From NCBI GenBank assembly GCA_903902745.1, contig CAIUWA010000014.1, positions 62,001-126,000 of the forward strand: 64,000 bases of DNA, in the 5' to 3' direction. The notes below the pieces were generated by a model that was not told the origin of the DNA, searched no databases, and saw only the letters and a program-made list of their open reading frames with translations. This document shows positions 29,071 to 38,128 of this stretch, piece after piece. The position numbers were made by a program, and so were the translations under genes. Positions within the stretch are counted from its first letter, which is position 1. Each line of letters begins with the position of its first letter. This DNA is from an uncultured Opitutia bacterium (GTDB lineage: Bacteria; Verrucomicrobiota; Verrucomicrobiia; Opitutales; Opitutaceae).

Positions 29071-30474
29071 ATGACCTCCCGATTCCTATCCCCCCGCGCG
29101 CTTGTCGCGTTTTGCTGCCTCGCCCTTGCTCCGCTCGTCTCGGCCGCGCAGTCCATGCCGGCCACGTCGTTCAAATTCCAGTTCGGCGCCACCAAGGCCG
29201 CGCCGGGCTACACCCTGGTTCCGACCACTGCCGTCTATTCGCGGGAAGCCGGCTATGGTTTCGAGCCCGGTACAGCCGTGACCGCCGTCACCCGGGACAC
29301 CGGCGACGCACTGCAGCGTGGCGCCGTCACCGCCACCGGGATTTTGACTTTTTCAGTCAAGGTACCGGAGGGTAACTACCGCGTCACGGTCACCCTGGGC
29401 GACCCCACCGCGGCGTCCACGGTCACGGTCAAGGCCGAGGCCCGCCGCCTGATGGTGGAGCATCTCAGCACGGCTGCGGGTCAGTTCGCCACCCGCACGT
29501 TCATGGTCAATATCCGCAGTCCGCGGATTTCCACCGGTGGCGAGGTCATTCTCGACAGCCGCGAGATGAATCTGGAGACCCATGAGGCGATCAGCCGCGG
29601 GTGGGACGACAAGCTTACCCTCGCGTTCAGCGACACGCATCCGGCGGTGGCGGCGATTGAAATCAAGAAGGTGGATGATGTTACCACCTTGTTCATTCTG
29701 GGTGATTCGACTGTCACCGATCAGGGTGGCGGCGGTGGCAGCTGGGGCCAGATGGCCCCGCGCTGGTTCAAGCCCGAGGTCGTGGTCGCGAACCACGCCG
29801 AGTCCGGCGAGACGCTCAAGGGCTTCCTGAAGGAACGGCGCTGGGAGAAGGTGCTCGATTCACTCAAGGCCGGTGACTACGTCCTGATCGAATTCGGCAC
29901 CAACGACTCCAAGAGCACCGGCCCGCAGAACATGTATCCCAACCAGGATTTCGCCGAAACCTTCGCGCCGGCGAATACGACCTACAAGGAGCTCCTCAAG
30001 CGGTTCGCCTCCGATGTACAGAAGAAGGGTGGCTTTCCCATCATCGCCTCCCCCTCGGCCCGCCGGCAGGACAACCTAAGTGGACCGGGAACGCTGTCGG
30101 CCTATGCCATCGCCGCGATGGAAGTGGCCAAGGAGATTGGCGTCCCCGGTATCGACCTCAATTACATGGGCCGCCAGATCAACACCGCCCTCGGTGACGA
30201 GGCCCCGAAGCAATTCGGTGACCAGACCCACCATGTTGACTATGGTGCCTACCTGCAGTCGAAGTGCATCGTGCTCGGGATGAAGCAAAACAATCTCCCG
30301 ATCGCGAAGTTCATCGTGGACGACTTCGGCGCCTTCGACCCGACGCATCCCCAGCCGACACCGTCCACCTTCCTGGTCCCGGCCGACCCCCGCCCAGCGG
30401 GTGGTGGCGGACGTGGCGCCCGCGCGGGCGGTCCCGGTGGCGCGCCTGGAGCCGCGGTTGATGGTAAGAAGTAA
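29071..30474 (+). CDS. rhamnogalacturonan acetylesterase-like SGNH hydrolase (CE12 type)
   Basis: A 467-residue secreted esterase that would remove acetyl groups from rhamnogalacturonan. After a signal peptide (about 1-25) an N-terminal beta domain (about 28-200) begins FKFQFGATKAAPGYTLV, as in two-domain YesT-like enzymes. The SGNH part has block I FILGDSTVTDQ (Ser213), block III EFGTNDSK near 276 and block V DQTHHVDYG near 385. The last 30 residues are Gly/Ala/Pro-rich. ATG 29071 gives a clean signal peptide. The gene is framed by family F and B repeats. Confidence 0.88.
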   Translation: MTSRFLSPRALVAFCCLALAPLVSAAQSMPATSFKFQFGATKAAPGYTLVPTTAVYSREAGYGFEPGTAVTAVTRDTGDALQRGAVTATGILTFSVKVPEGNYRVTVTLGDPTAASTVTVKAEARRLMVEHLSTAAGQFATRTFMVNIRSPRISTGGEVILDSREMNLETHEAISRGWDDKLTLAFSDTHPAVAAIEIKKVDDVTTLFILGDSTVTDQGGGGGSWGQMAPRWFKPEVVVANHAESGETLKGFLKERRWEKVLDSLKAGDYVLIEFGTNDSKSTGPQNMYPNQDFAETFAPANTTYKELLKRFASDVQKKGGFPIIASPSARRQDNLSGPGTLSAYAIAAMEVAKEIGVPGIDLNYMGRQINTALGDEAPKQFGDQTHHVDYGAYLQSKCIVLGMKQNNLPIAKFIVDDFGAFDPTHPQPTPSTFLVPADPRPAGGGGRGARAGGPGGAPGAAVDGKK

Positions 30475-30510
30475 CCCGCCTTCGCTGCGAGCTATCGCGA
30501 GGCAAGGAAG
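30475..30510. repeat. family F direct repeat, copy 2
   Basis: CCCGCCTTCGCTGCGAGCTA then TCGCGAGGCAAGGAAG matches copy 1 at 28841 with a few differences. It starts immediately after the esterase stop codon. Confidence 0.7.
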
Positions 30511-30616
30511 GAAGATTTAAGAAGGTTCGTGTGGCTCGCGCATGGGCACGAGCGATGAGGAGATTTGGCCGCACCGGTCGGAGTTTCTTCCTCCCTAATT
30601 CATACTTCTTACTTTC
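30505..30616. repeat. family B inverted repeat, unit B5
   Basis: The left arm (30505-30526) reads AGGAAGGAAGATTTAAGAAG. The right arm (30585-30616) contains CTAATTCATACTTCTTACTT. Confidence 0.6.
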
Positions 30617-30648
30617 CACCCGTCCCCGGGCTGCTTCATTCTTGCCGG

Positions 30649-32304
30649 ATGGACAGCACCCCCAGCCCGGACCGCGCTCCCGAGCCTTCCGCCGACCTCC
30701 TGCGCCGGCAGGCCGAGCTCAACGAAATTGGGATCGCCCTCTCGCAGGAGAAGAATCTCGACCGGCTGCTGGAGAGCATCCTGCTGGCGGCGAAAAAAAT
30801 CACGAATGCCGACGGGGGCACGATCTACCGGCGTCATGCTGCCAGCCGGAACACGCTTAACTTTGAGATCATCCGCACCGACTCGCTCGGCATTGCGATG
30901 GGCGGAACCACCGGCACCCAGGTCCCTTTCGCGCCGGTGCAGCTCCGGGATGATGCCGGGCAGGAGAACACCTCGATGGTCGTGGCCTACTCGGTGCTGA
31001 AGGATTGCACCGTGGCGATCACCGACGCCTATCAGGAGGAAGGTTTCGATTTTTCCGGCACGAAGGCCTTCGACCAGCGCACGGGCTACCGCTCGCAGTC
31101 GTTTCTCACGGTGCCGATGAAGGACCACGAGGGCGAGATCATCGGCGTGCTGCAGTTGATCAACGCGAAGGATCGCACCACCGGGAAGATCGTGGCGTTC
31201 AGCGAGACCGACGAGCGCCTGGCCCAGTCGCTGGCCTCGCAGGCCGCCGTGGCGCTGACGAACCGCCTGCTGATCATCCAGCTGGAAAACCTGTTTGAGT
31301 CTTTCATCCAGCTGCTCAACCAGGCGATTGACGAAAAATCCGCGTACACCGGCGGTCACTGTCACCGTGTTCCCATCCTGACGATGCTGCTGGCCGAGGC
31401 CGCCAACCGCACCTCGGCGGGTCCTCTGGCGGGTTGGGAGATGACGGACAAGGACCGCTACGAGCTCAAGATTGCCGCGCTCCTGCACGACTGCGGCAAG
31501 GTCACCACGCCCGTTCACATCGTGGACAAGGCCACCAAGCTGCAGACCATCTATGACCGGATCGACCTGCTCGACACCCGCTTTGAGGTGATCAAGCGCG
31601 ATGCCGAGATCGAATTGCTGCGGGCCAAGGCCGCCGCCGCACCAGCCGAGGCGAAGGCGCTCGAGGAGGCCCACCGCGAGCGGCTGAGAAAAATCGAGGA
31701 CGACCGCTGGTTCCTGCGCATCTGCAACGTCGGCAGCGAGGCGATGCAACCGGGTGCGGCCGAGCGGGTGCATGCGATCGCGCGCAAATACCGCTGGAAA
31801 AACTGGCGGGGCGAGGAGGTTGATTTCCTGAGCGAAAACGAGGTCGAGAACCTCACGATTTCCTTCGGCACGCTGACGGCGGCCGAGCGGCGGGTCATCA
31901 ACCGCCACGTCGAGGTCTCGATCCGCATGCTCGAGGCGCTGCCCTGGCCGCGCCATCTCCGGAACGTGCCGGAGTTTGCCGGCGGGCATCACGAGCGCAT
32001 GGACGGCAAGGGTTATCCGCGCGGCCTCAAGCGCGACGAGATGTCGGTGCAGGCGCGCATCATGGGCATCGCGGACATCTTCGAGGCGCTCACGGCGAAG
32101 GACCGGCCCTACAAGGCGGGGAAGACGCTGACGGAATCGCTGAACATCCTCGGCCTGATGAAGCTGAACGGCCACATCGATCCCGATCTCTTCGACATCT
32201 TCATCCGGGAGCGCGTGTACGAGAACTACGCGAGGGAATTCATGGATCCCAAGCAGGTTGACGCCGTGGACGTGAAGCAGATCCCGGGATATTCCGGAGA
32301 TTGA
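30649..32304 (+). CDS. GAF and HD-GYP domain protein, probable cyclic-di-GMP phosphodiesterase
   Basis: A 551-residue cytoplasmic signalling protein. A GAF sensor domain spans about 25-205. The HD-GYP domain starts with HCHRVPIL near 237 and LLHDCGK near 278, then continues at HHERMDGKGYPRGLKRDEM near 446. HD-GYP proteins hydrolyse cyclic di-GMP using a metal centre formed by these residues. About 110 residues, including a predicted coiled coil (RAKAAAAPAEAKALEEAHRE), separate the HD and GYP parts, longer than usual. ATG 30649 starts directly before the first helix. Confidence 0.9.
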   Translation: MDSTPSPDRAPEPSADLLRRQAELNEIGIALSQEKNLDRLLESILLAAKKITNADGGTIYRRHAASRNTLNFEIIRTDSLGIAMGGTTGTQVPFAPVQLRDDAGQENTSMVVAYSVLKDCTVAITDAYQEEGFDFSGTKAFDQRTGYRSQSFLTVPMKDHEGEIIGVLQLINAKDRTTGKIVAFSETDERLAQSLASQAAVALTNRLLIIQLENLFESFIQLLNQAIDEKSAYTGGHCHRVPILTMLLAEAANRTSAGPLAGWEMTDKDRYELKIAALLHDCGKVTTPVHIVDKATKLQTIYDRIDLLDTRFEVIKRDAEIELLRAKAAAAPAEAKALEEAHRERLRKIEDDRWFLRICNVGSEAMQPGAAERVHAIARKYRWKNWRGEEVDFLSENEVENLTISFGTLTAAERRVINRHVEVSIRMLEALPWPRHLRNVPEFAGGHHERMDGKGYPRGLKRDEMSVQARIMGIADIFEALTAKDRPYKAGKTLTESLNILGLMKLNGHIDPDLFDIFIRERVYENYAREFMDPKQVDAVDVKQIPGYSGD

Positions 32305-32322
32305 GCTGTGGGGGTTGCTCGA

Positions 32323-32378
32323 ACGGTAGGCCCGGTCGATGACCTGGCCGTCAAGCCACCTCAGCGAGGTGGCCTACA
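32323..32378. repeat. family C-like inverted repeat, unit C7
   Basis: GGTAGGCCCGGTCGATGACC on the left and CACCTCAGCGAGGTGGCCTA on the right, between the HD-GYP gene and the convergent 92-residue gene. The right part matches the left part of C8 at 39769 in inverted form. Confidence 0.6.
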
Positions 32379-32380
32379 AC

Positions 32381-32659
32381 TCAATCCGTTGGATCCGCAG
32401 GGGAGGCAGGAGGATTCGCCGGATCCAATTTTTTTCCACCAGTCTGCTTGTTCGGAATATGCGCCGCCCGGCGCAGGACCTCGCTCTTGGAGGTGCCGAG
32501 ACGGGAAGCGATCACATTAAGGCGGACTGCTTCGGCCTGGGTGAGTGTGGTCAGGCGGTCGGTACCATCGCGGTCGACCCAGTTCACATGGTGCAGCTTC
32601 TGGCGCGACCCCTTGACCAGGTCGCGCAGGAAGGCGTGTTCGGCATCGGGCAAGTCCAT
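32381..32659 (-). CDS. small hypothetical protein with helix-turn-helix-like segment
   Basis: A 92-residue soluble protein that I do not recognise. It contains RLTTLTQAEAVRLNVIASRL followed by GTSKSEVLRRAAHI, which suggests a helical DNA-binding unit (helix-turn-helix or ribbon-helix-helix type). The C-terminal tail is Pro-rich. A family B repeat begins 19 bases upstream of its start; that repeat is shared with the divergent SDR gene. Codon use is like the neighbours. Confidence 0.6.
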   Translation of the reverse strand: MDLPDAEHAFLRDLVKGSRQKLHHVNWVDRDGTDRLTTLTQAEAVRLNVIASRLGTSKSEVLRRAAHIPNKQTGGKKLDPANPPASPADPTD

Positions 32660-32677
32660 GCAGGCAGGATAGGGGAA

Positions 32678-32779
32678 GGAAGAAGTAAGAAGGAAGAATT
32701 AAGAATACGGGGAATCCCCGGGGCCCGGCTTGCCCCATGGTCCTACGGCTTTTCTTAATTCTTCCTTCTTACTTCTTCC
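32678..32779. repeat. family B inverted repeat, unit B6 (perfect 28-base arms)
   Basis: The left arm (32678-32705) starts GGAAGAAGTAAGAAGGAAGA and ends ATTAAGAA. The right arm (32752-32779) is its exact reverse complement, 28 of 28. The spacer is 46 bases. It is the best-preserved copy of family B in the window. Confidence 0.95.
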
Positions 32780-32797
32780 TTTTCCATTCTGGTCGCC

Positions 32798-33556
32798 ATG
32801 GACACCCCTGCAAAAGTCGCCATTGTCACCGGAGCCGGATCAGGCATTGGGCGCGCCACCGCGCAGACCCTGCTCCGGGCCGGATATTCCGTCGTGCTCG
32901 CTGGACGGCGGCAGGATGCCCTCGAGGGCACGGCCCGGGAATCCGGTGCCCCCGCCGCCCGGTTCTTGGTCGTCCCCACCGACATCACGGATCCCGTCAC
33001 TGTGGCCCGCCTCTTTGAACGAACCCGCGAGACCTTCGGTCGGCTCGATGTGCTCTTCAACAATGCCGGGGTGAGCCCGCCCGGCGTGCTACTTGAGGAC
33101 GTGCCTTACGAGCAGTGGAAGCTGATCATCGACACGAATCTCACCGGGCCTTTCCTCTGCACCCAGCAGGCTTTCCGGCTGATGAAAAGCCAGCAACCGC
33201 GCGGCGGGCGCATCATCAACAACGGCTCCATTTCGGCCCACGTGCCGCGGCCCAACTCCGCGCCCTACTCCTGTGCCAAGCACGCCATCACCGGCCTCAC
33301 GAAATCGGCGTCGCTCGACGGGCGGCGCTTCGACATCGCCTGCGGGCAGATCGACATCGGCAACGCCGACACGCCGATGGCGCAAAAGATGAAAAAGGGT
33401 GTGCCGCAGGCCAGTGGCGCGATCGCCGTGGAACCGACGATTTCGGCCCAGCATGTGGCGGACGCCGTGCTCTACATGGCGAATCTCCCGCTCGACGCCA
33501 ACGTGCCCTCCATCACCGTCATGGCGACCCAGATGCCATACGCGGGCCGAGGCTAG
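32798..33556 (+). CDS. short-chain dehydrogenase/reductase
   Basis: A 252-residue classical SDR with NAD(P) motif [10 protein letters not shown] (residues 11-20), NNAGVSPPG near 86, the serine of [10 protein letters not shown] and the catalytic [14 protein letters not shown] near 157. It sits between a GAF/HD-GYP gene and an alpha-L-rhamnosidase gene, so a sugar-derived substrate (uronate or rhamnose metabolism) is plausible but unproven. Family B repeats flank it on both sides. Confidence 0.85.
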   Translation: MDTPAKVAIVTGAGSGIGRATAQTLLRAGYSVVLAGRRQDALEGTARESGAPAARFLVVPTDITDPVTVARLFERTRETFGRLDVLFNNAGVSPPGVLLEDVPYEQWKLIIDTNLTGPFLCTQQAFRLMKSQQPRGGRIINNGSISAHVPRPNSAPYSCAKHAITGLTKSASLDGRRFDIACGQIDIGNADTPMAQKMKKGVPQASGAIAVEPTISAQHVADAVLYMANLPLDANVPSITVMATQMPYAGRG

Positions 33557-33565
33557 GAATGGGAC

Positions 33566-33697
33566 GAAGTGAGAAGGAAGAATTAAGAAATGCGGAAGAC
33601 GGAATTCTCGCGAGCGAGGTTCGTGAACCATCACCTTTTCGCCTCGGGACCGCGCGTGAGTCCTTCTGATCCTTCTTAATTCTTCCTTCCTGCTTCC
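33566..33697. repeat. family B inverted repeat, unit B7
   Basis: The left arm (33566-33589) is GAAGTGAGAAGGAAGAATTA then AGAA. The right arm (33671-33697) is CCTTCTTAATTCTTCCTTCC then TGCTTCC. The right arm reaches the stop codon of the rhamnosidase gene. Confidence 0.85.
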
Positions 33698-36426
33698 TAC
33701 TTGGTCATCGCGGGTGCGCCGAAGTGGTAGACGCCCGCTGGCACGGTGAAGGTTAGCCGGCCGTTGAGGGCGCGGGCGTTGGTCGCCTCGCGCAAATCGG
33801 CCAGGGGCCGGCCGGACTCGGTTACACCGTTGTCTGAAGCGGAAGGGATGGCGATCTGCGCCTGCGTGTTGGGCGGGACGGTGACGTCGAGCTCCAGCCG
33901 CCGGTTGACGAAGTGCCACTCCGAAACCGCGAGGCCATAGGGCGTCTCGAGGCTGGCCTTCGCCTGCGTCAGGCCGCCACCCGGGGTCGGCGCGACTTCA
34001 AATCGTTTCCAGCCCGCGCCGGTGGCATCGGGCTTGAGTCCCGCGACGGTGTCGTAGAGCCAGCCGATCACAGAGCCGTAGGCGTAGTGGTTGAATGAGT
34101 TCATGCCTTCCGGATTGAACCCCTGTTCCGGCGTCCAGCTGTCCCAGCGCTCCCAGATCGTGGTCGCGCCGTTCTTCACGCTGAACAGCCAGCCGGGATA
34201 GGATTCCTGCAACAGCACCGTGTACGCGAGGTCGGCGTGACCGGTCTCGCTCAACACGGGGGTCACCAGTGGCGTCCCGAGGAATCCGGTCGCGAGATGG
34301 TTGTTCTTTTCCGCGAACTTCCGCAGGAGTTGCGCGGTGGATTTTTCGCGCAGATTGTCCGGCATCAGGTTGAAGCCGAGCGCGAGCAGGTAGGCGGTCT
34401 GTTCGTCGCTGGTGACGCGGCCGTCATCGGTGATGAACTCGCGGCGAAAGGCCTCGCGGATCTGCGCGAACAACGCCCGGTCGCGCTCAGCCGCCGTCGT
34501 GCGGCCCAGTTCCGCGGCGATGCGGCCGGCAATATCGGTCACGTGCGCATAGTACGCCGTGGCGATGAGCAGATACGGTGTTGGGGCCTCGGCGGGCTTG
34601 AAACCCGGTGCGAGCCAGTCGCCATAGCTGCGGGTGCTGCGGCGCAGGCCATCGGGGTAATCGCGCGCCTGGGCCTCGACCCAGCGCTGGATCGTGTCGA
34701 AGTTCTCATCGAGCAGCCGGCGGTCGCCCGTGTGCAGCCAGGTTACATAGGGAATGATCACCGCGGCATCGCCCCAGCCGGTGCTGCCGTAGCGGAGGCC
34801 GATGTCCGGCGCGACGTCCGCGAAGCCGCTGACGCCGCCTGGCTCATCGCGATAGCTGTCGCGCAACGCGGCGAGCCATTGGCGGTAGAACGCGCCGCTC
34901 GCAAAATTGTAGTTGGCAGTGGGGGAGAAGACCTGCGCGTCGCCGGTCCAGCCCAGGCGCTCGTCGCGCTGCGGGCAGTCCGTCGGCACCTCGAGGAAAT
35001 TGCCCTTCTGGCTCCAGAGCGTGTTGGCGTAGAGTTTGTTCAGCAGCGGGTTTGAGCATTCAAAAAACCCGATGCGGGGCAGGTCCGTATGGACGACGAT
35101 GCCCGTGACCGCATCGTCCGCGGGCGCGGCGACGCCACTCAGCTCCACGTAGCGGAAGCCGAAAAACGTGAACTGCGGCTCCCACGTCTCGACGCCTCCG
35201 CCGCGGGCGATGTAGTCCGCCGTGGCGTGCGCGGTGCGGAGGTTGGCCGTGTAGATCCCGCCGTCGGGACCGAGCATTTCGGCGAAGCGCAGCGTAATCT
35301 CCTGGCCCGCGGGCGCGCTCGCCTTGAGCCGCGCCCAGCCCACCATGTTCTGCCCGAGATCATAGAGAAACACGCCCGGTCGGACCTCGCGCCGCGAGAC
35401 CGGCCGCACTTCCTCGGTCCGCCGCACCGGCGGCGACAGCCGCGCGGTGAGCGCGACAGCGGGAATGCCCTGCATCTGTGCGGGGTGCCAGTTCCACGTC
35501 TGCCTCGCGCCGGTCAATCCGCTCCAGCCCGGATCGTCGCGGCGGGCATCGAACGTTTCCCCATAATAAATTGCCTGTGCAGTGATCGGTCCTTCCGCCC
35601 ATTGCGTGTCCTTGCCGGTGGCAACGACTGTGACCTTGCCCGCGGCATCGGTCAGCTCAAGCCACGCCGACACCAGTGGCTGCGAGCCCGCCTGCGTCCC
35701 GCGCATCATCGTGCTGCTGTACCAGCCGTCGCCCAGGATGAGCCCGAGCGCATTGGGGCCGGCCTGCAGCTGTGGCGTCACGTCGTAGGCGACATAAAAA
35801 ACGCGTTTCCGATAATCCGGCCAGCCGGGGAGGAAAAGGTCCTCGGTGACCTTGTGGCCGTTGATCCACGGCTCGACGAGACCGAAGGCCGACAGGTAGA
35901 GGCGCGCCTTCACCGGTGCCGAGTCGATCGTGAATTCCTGGCGGAAATAGCGTGCGCGGGGCGCCGTGCCTCGCGCCACGGTTCCGCCGTCACCCACCCA
36001 TGCCGCCGGCCAGGCGCTGCCGAGCAGGCCGGTCTCAAACGTTGCCGGCGCGCTCCAGCCGCTGTCGCGCTCCCGCTCATCCCACACGCGCACCTGCCAC
36101 GCATAGCGCGTCTTCGCGGCCGCGGCGAACTGGGGCAGGCTTACCCACTGCGATTGGTCGGACGCGGTCCGGGGCAACTCCAGCGCGGCGCCCGCAGGCT
36201 GGCCGTCCGCTGCGAGCGCCGTGACGCGCAGTTGGAACGCCGTCTGGCGAGCGCCGCGCGTGGTGGAGTCGAGCCGCCAGGAAAAGCGCGGGGCCGTCGA
36301 CTCAATGAGTGTGGGCTCGACGAGGCCTTCACAGGTGAGATGGGAGACCGTGAAGGCGGTTTCCGCTGCCGGCAGCGGGAGTGCCATGATCGAAAAAGCC
36401 AGCAGGGAGGTTAGCCGGGGGTACAT
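33697..36426 (-). CDS. secreted alpha-L-rhamnosidase, GH78
   Basis: A 909-residue glycoside hydrolase that removes terminal alpha-L-rhamnose, as from rhamnogalacturonan side chains. A signal peptide (about 1-22) is followed by beta domains (CEGLVEPTLIESTAPRFSW, PWINGHKV). The (alpha/alpha)6 barrel has the signature DCPQRDERLGWTGDAQVF near 475-492 with catalytic acidic residues, then TTIWERWDSW near 752. A C-terminal beta domain ends the protein. ATG 36426 begins a clean signal peptide; the 60 residues upstream are not family-like. Confidence 0.94.
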   Translation of the reverse strand: MYPRLTSLLAFSIMALPLPAAETAFTVSHLTCEGLVEPTLIESTAPRFSWRLDSTTRGARQTAFQLRVTALAADGQPAGAALELPRTASDQSQWVSLPQFAAAAKTRYAWQVRVWDERERDSGWSAPATFETGLLGSAWPAAWVGDGGTVARGTAPRARYFRQEFTIDSAPVKARLYLSAFGLVEPWINGHKVTEDLFLPGWPDYRKRVFYVAYDVTPQLQAGPNALGLILGDGWYSSTMMRGTQAGSQPLVSAWLELTDAAGKVTVVATGKDTQWAEGPITAQAIYYGETFDARRDDPGWSGLTGARQTWNWHPAQMQGIPAVALTARLSPPVRRTEEVRPVSRREVRPGVFLYDLGQNMVGWARLKASAPAGQEITLRFAEMLGPDGGIYTANLRTAHATADYIARGGGVETWEPQFTFFGFRYVELSGVAAPADDAVTGIVVHTDLPRIGFFECSNPLLNKLYANTLWSQKGNFLEVPTDCPQRDERLGWTGDAQVFSPTANYNFASGAFYRQWLAALRDSYRDEPGGVSGFADVAPDIGLRYGSTGWGDAAVIIPYVTWLHTGDRRLLDENFDTIQRWVEAQARDYPDGLRRSTRSYGDWLAPGFKPAEAPTPYLLIATAYYAHVTDIAGRIAAELGRTTAAERDRALFAQIREAFRREFITDDGRVTSDEQTAYLLALGFNLMPDNLREKSTAQLLRKFAEKNNHLATGFLGTPLVTPVLSETGHADLAYTVLLQESYPGWLFSVKNGATTIWERWDSWTPEQGFNPEGMNSFNHYAYGSVIGWLYDTVAGLKPDATGAGWKRFEVAPTPGGGLTQAKASLETPYGLAVSEWHFVNRRLELDVTVPPNTQAQIAIPSASDNGVTESGRPLADLREATNARALNGRLTFTVPAGVYHFGAPAMTK

Positions 36427-36662
36427 GGGCAAGGATGTGAGGCAACCCCGCGGCGACCGCAAAGGCAATTTAGCGCAAAGCTCAGGCAAGTAATCCCTGT
36501 TGTTCCAGAGCTGGGGCGCAACAAGGACTGAGAACACCATCTCCTGGCATGCGGTCTCTGGCCACTGATCATCCGACGATCCGATCATCAGGTGCTTCTC
36601 TGCCACCTTCCGGCTGGTGCTACGGTGCGGCCATGTTTATCTGATGGTGTATCCCCGTCCCC

Positions 36663-38093
36663 ATGCGCGCTTTCCTTGGATGCTTCTTCGCTGTCGTGCT
36701 CGTGGCCGCCGCGCAGGGCGCGGCGGATTTCAAGGGCCGGATCCTGCCCAAGGTCGCCTGCGAGGCGGATGCAACGCAGACCTACGCGATCTATGTGCCG
36801 TCGGCCTACAGCCCCGAAAAAAAGTGGCCGGTGATCTTCTGCTTTGATCCCGGGGCTCGGGGGACCGCCCCGGTCGAGCGGTTGCAGTCGGCCGCGGAAA
36901 AATACGGCTACATCGTCGCGGGTTCGCTGACCTCGCGCAACGGCCCGGTCGCGGCGAATATCGCCGCGATGCAGGCAATGGTGAACGATGTGAATGCGCA
37001 CCTCGCGATCGATCCCAACCGCCTTTACGCCGCGGGCCTGTCGGGCGGGGCGCGGGTCGCGACGCAAATGGCTCTCGGGGGCCTCGCGAAGGGCGTGATT
37101 GCCTGCAGCGCGGGATTTCCGGACCCGGAGGAGATTCCGGGGCGGGTGCCGTTTGTCTTTTTCGGCACCGCGGGAACGGAGGATTTCAACTACGGTGAAA
37201 TGAAGCGGCTCGACAGCGACCTGACCGACCGCAAGGCGGCCCACCGCATCGTCGTGTTCAACGGGACGCACGAGTGGGCGCCGGTGGCGTTGCTGGCGGA
37301 GGCGGTCGAGTGGCTGGACCTGCAGGCGATGCGCACGGGGGCACGCCCGCGGGACGAGGCCCTGATCCAAGCGGCGCTACAAACGCGGCTGGCCGCGGTA
37401 CCGGCGGCGCCGGGTCCGGAGCGCTGGCTCGCGTTGCGGGCGCTCACCGCGGATTTGCAGGGCCTTACCGACACCCGTGCGTATGAACAGCAGGTCAAGG
37501 AATTGGGCGCGGCCCGCAGCGTGAAGGACTGGCAGAAGAACGAACTCGCGCTGGGGCGGCGCGAGGAAGCGCAGCGGGAGAAGCTCGAGGACCTCGCGGT
37601 GGGCGGCTCGGCCGCGGCGCAGCGAAAGTTCGCGGCTGAACTGCGGCAGGCGGCGGATGCTGCCGAGGACACGGGCGAGCGGCGGCTGGCGCGGCGCGTG
37701 ATCACGGGCTTCCTGATGAGCGGTCGCGACGCGACCCGCGGACTCTTTGAACAGAAGGACTACGCAACCGCGGCAGACCGCCTAGAACTGGAAGTCGCGC
37801 TCCGACCCGGCCAGCCGCGGACCTGGTACGACCTCGCGCGGGCGCACGCGCTTGACGGCAGCAAACCCCGCGCGCTCGAGGCGCTGAAGCAGGCCGTCGC
37901 CGCCGGCTTCCACGACACGCCGCGGGCGGAAGCCGATCCGGCGTTCGCGAAGCTGGTCGGGGATCCGGCCTTTCAGGAGCTGCTCGTTGCGATGAAAACC
38001 ACCGCCGCCATCGCGCCACCTGAGACCGATTTGGATGATGGGCGGCCGTTGCGGGGTGGGCGGGGGCAGCAAGAAGGCAGAAGGAAGAACTAG
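36663..38093 (+). CDS. secreted alpha/beta hydrolase with helical C-terminal part
   Basis: A 476-residue protein with a signal peptide (about 1-20). The first 230 residues resemble dienelactone hydrolase or PHB depolymerase-like esterases: nucleophile Ser126 in AAGLSGGARVA, and a histidine near 202 in FNGTHEWAP. The remainder (about 240-470) is helical, TPR-like near the end (YDLARAHALDGSKPRALEAL). The last eight residues (QQEGRRKN) are encoded by a family B arm. It may release esters from plant polysaccharide, judging from its neighbours. Confidence 0.72.
   Translation: MRAFLGCFFAVVLVAAAQGAADFKGRILPKVACEADATQTYAIYVPSAYSPEKKWPVIFCFDPGARGTAPVERLQSAAEKYGYIVAGSLTSRNGPVAANIAAMQAMVNDVNAHLAIDPNRLYAAGLSGGARVATQMALGGLAKGVIACSAGFPDPEEIPGRVPFVFFGTAGTEDFNYGEMKRLDSDLTDRKAAHRIVVFNGTHEWAPVALLAEAVEWLDLQAMRTGARPRDEALIQAALQTRLAAVPAAPGPERWLALRALTADLQGLTDTRAYEQQVKELGAARSVKDWQKNELALGRREEAQREKLEDLAVGGSAAAQRKFAAELRQAADAAEDTGERRLARRVITGFLMSGRDATRGLFEQKDYATAADRLELEVALRPGQPRTWYDLARAHALDGSKPRALEALKQAVAAGFHDTPRAEADPAFAKLVGDPAFQELLVAMKTTAAIAPPETDLDDGRPLRGGRGQQEGRRKN
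38070..38093. repeat. family B half unit B9 in coding sequence
   Basis: AGCAAGAAGGCAGAAGGAAG then AACT resembles family B left arms and forms the end and stop of the hydrolase gene. No right arm was found. Confidence 0.5.
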
Positions 38094-38128
38094 GCCGGAG
38101 TCCGGCATCAGGCCTCCGGCCTTCCACG

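Noticed and set aside
28841-30616. Insertion sequence carrying the esterase gene
   Set aside because: Direct repeats flank the gene but there is no transposase and no short target duplication.
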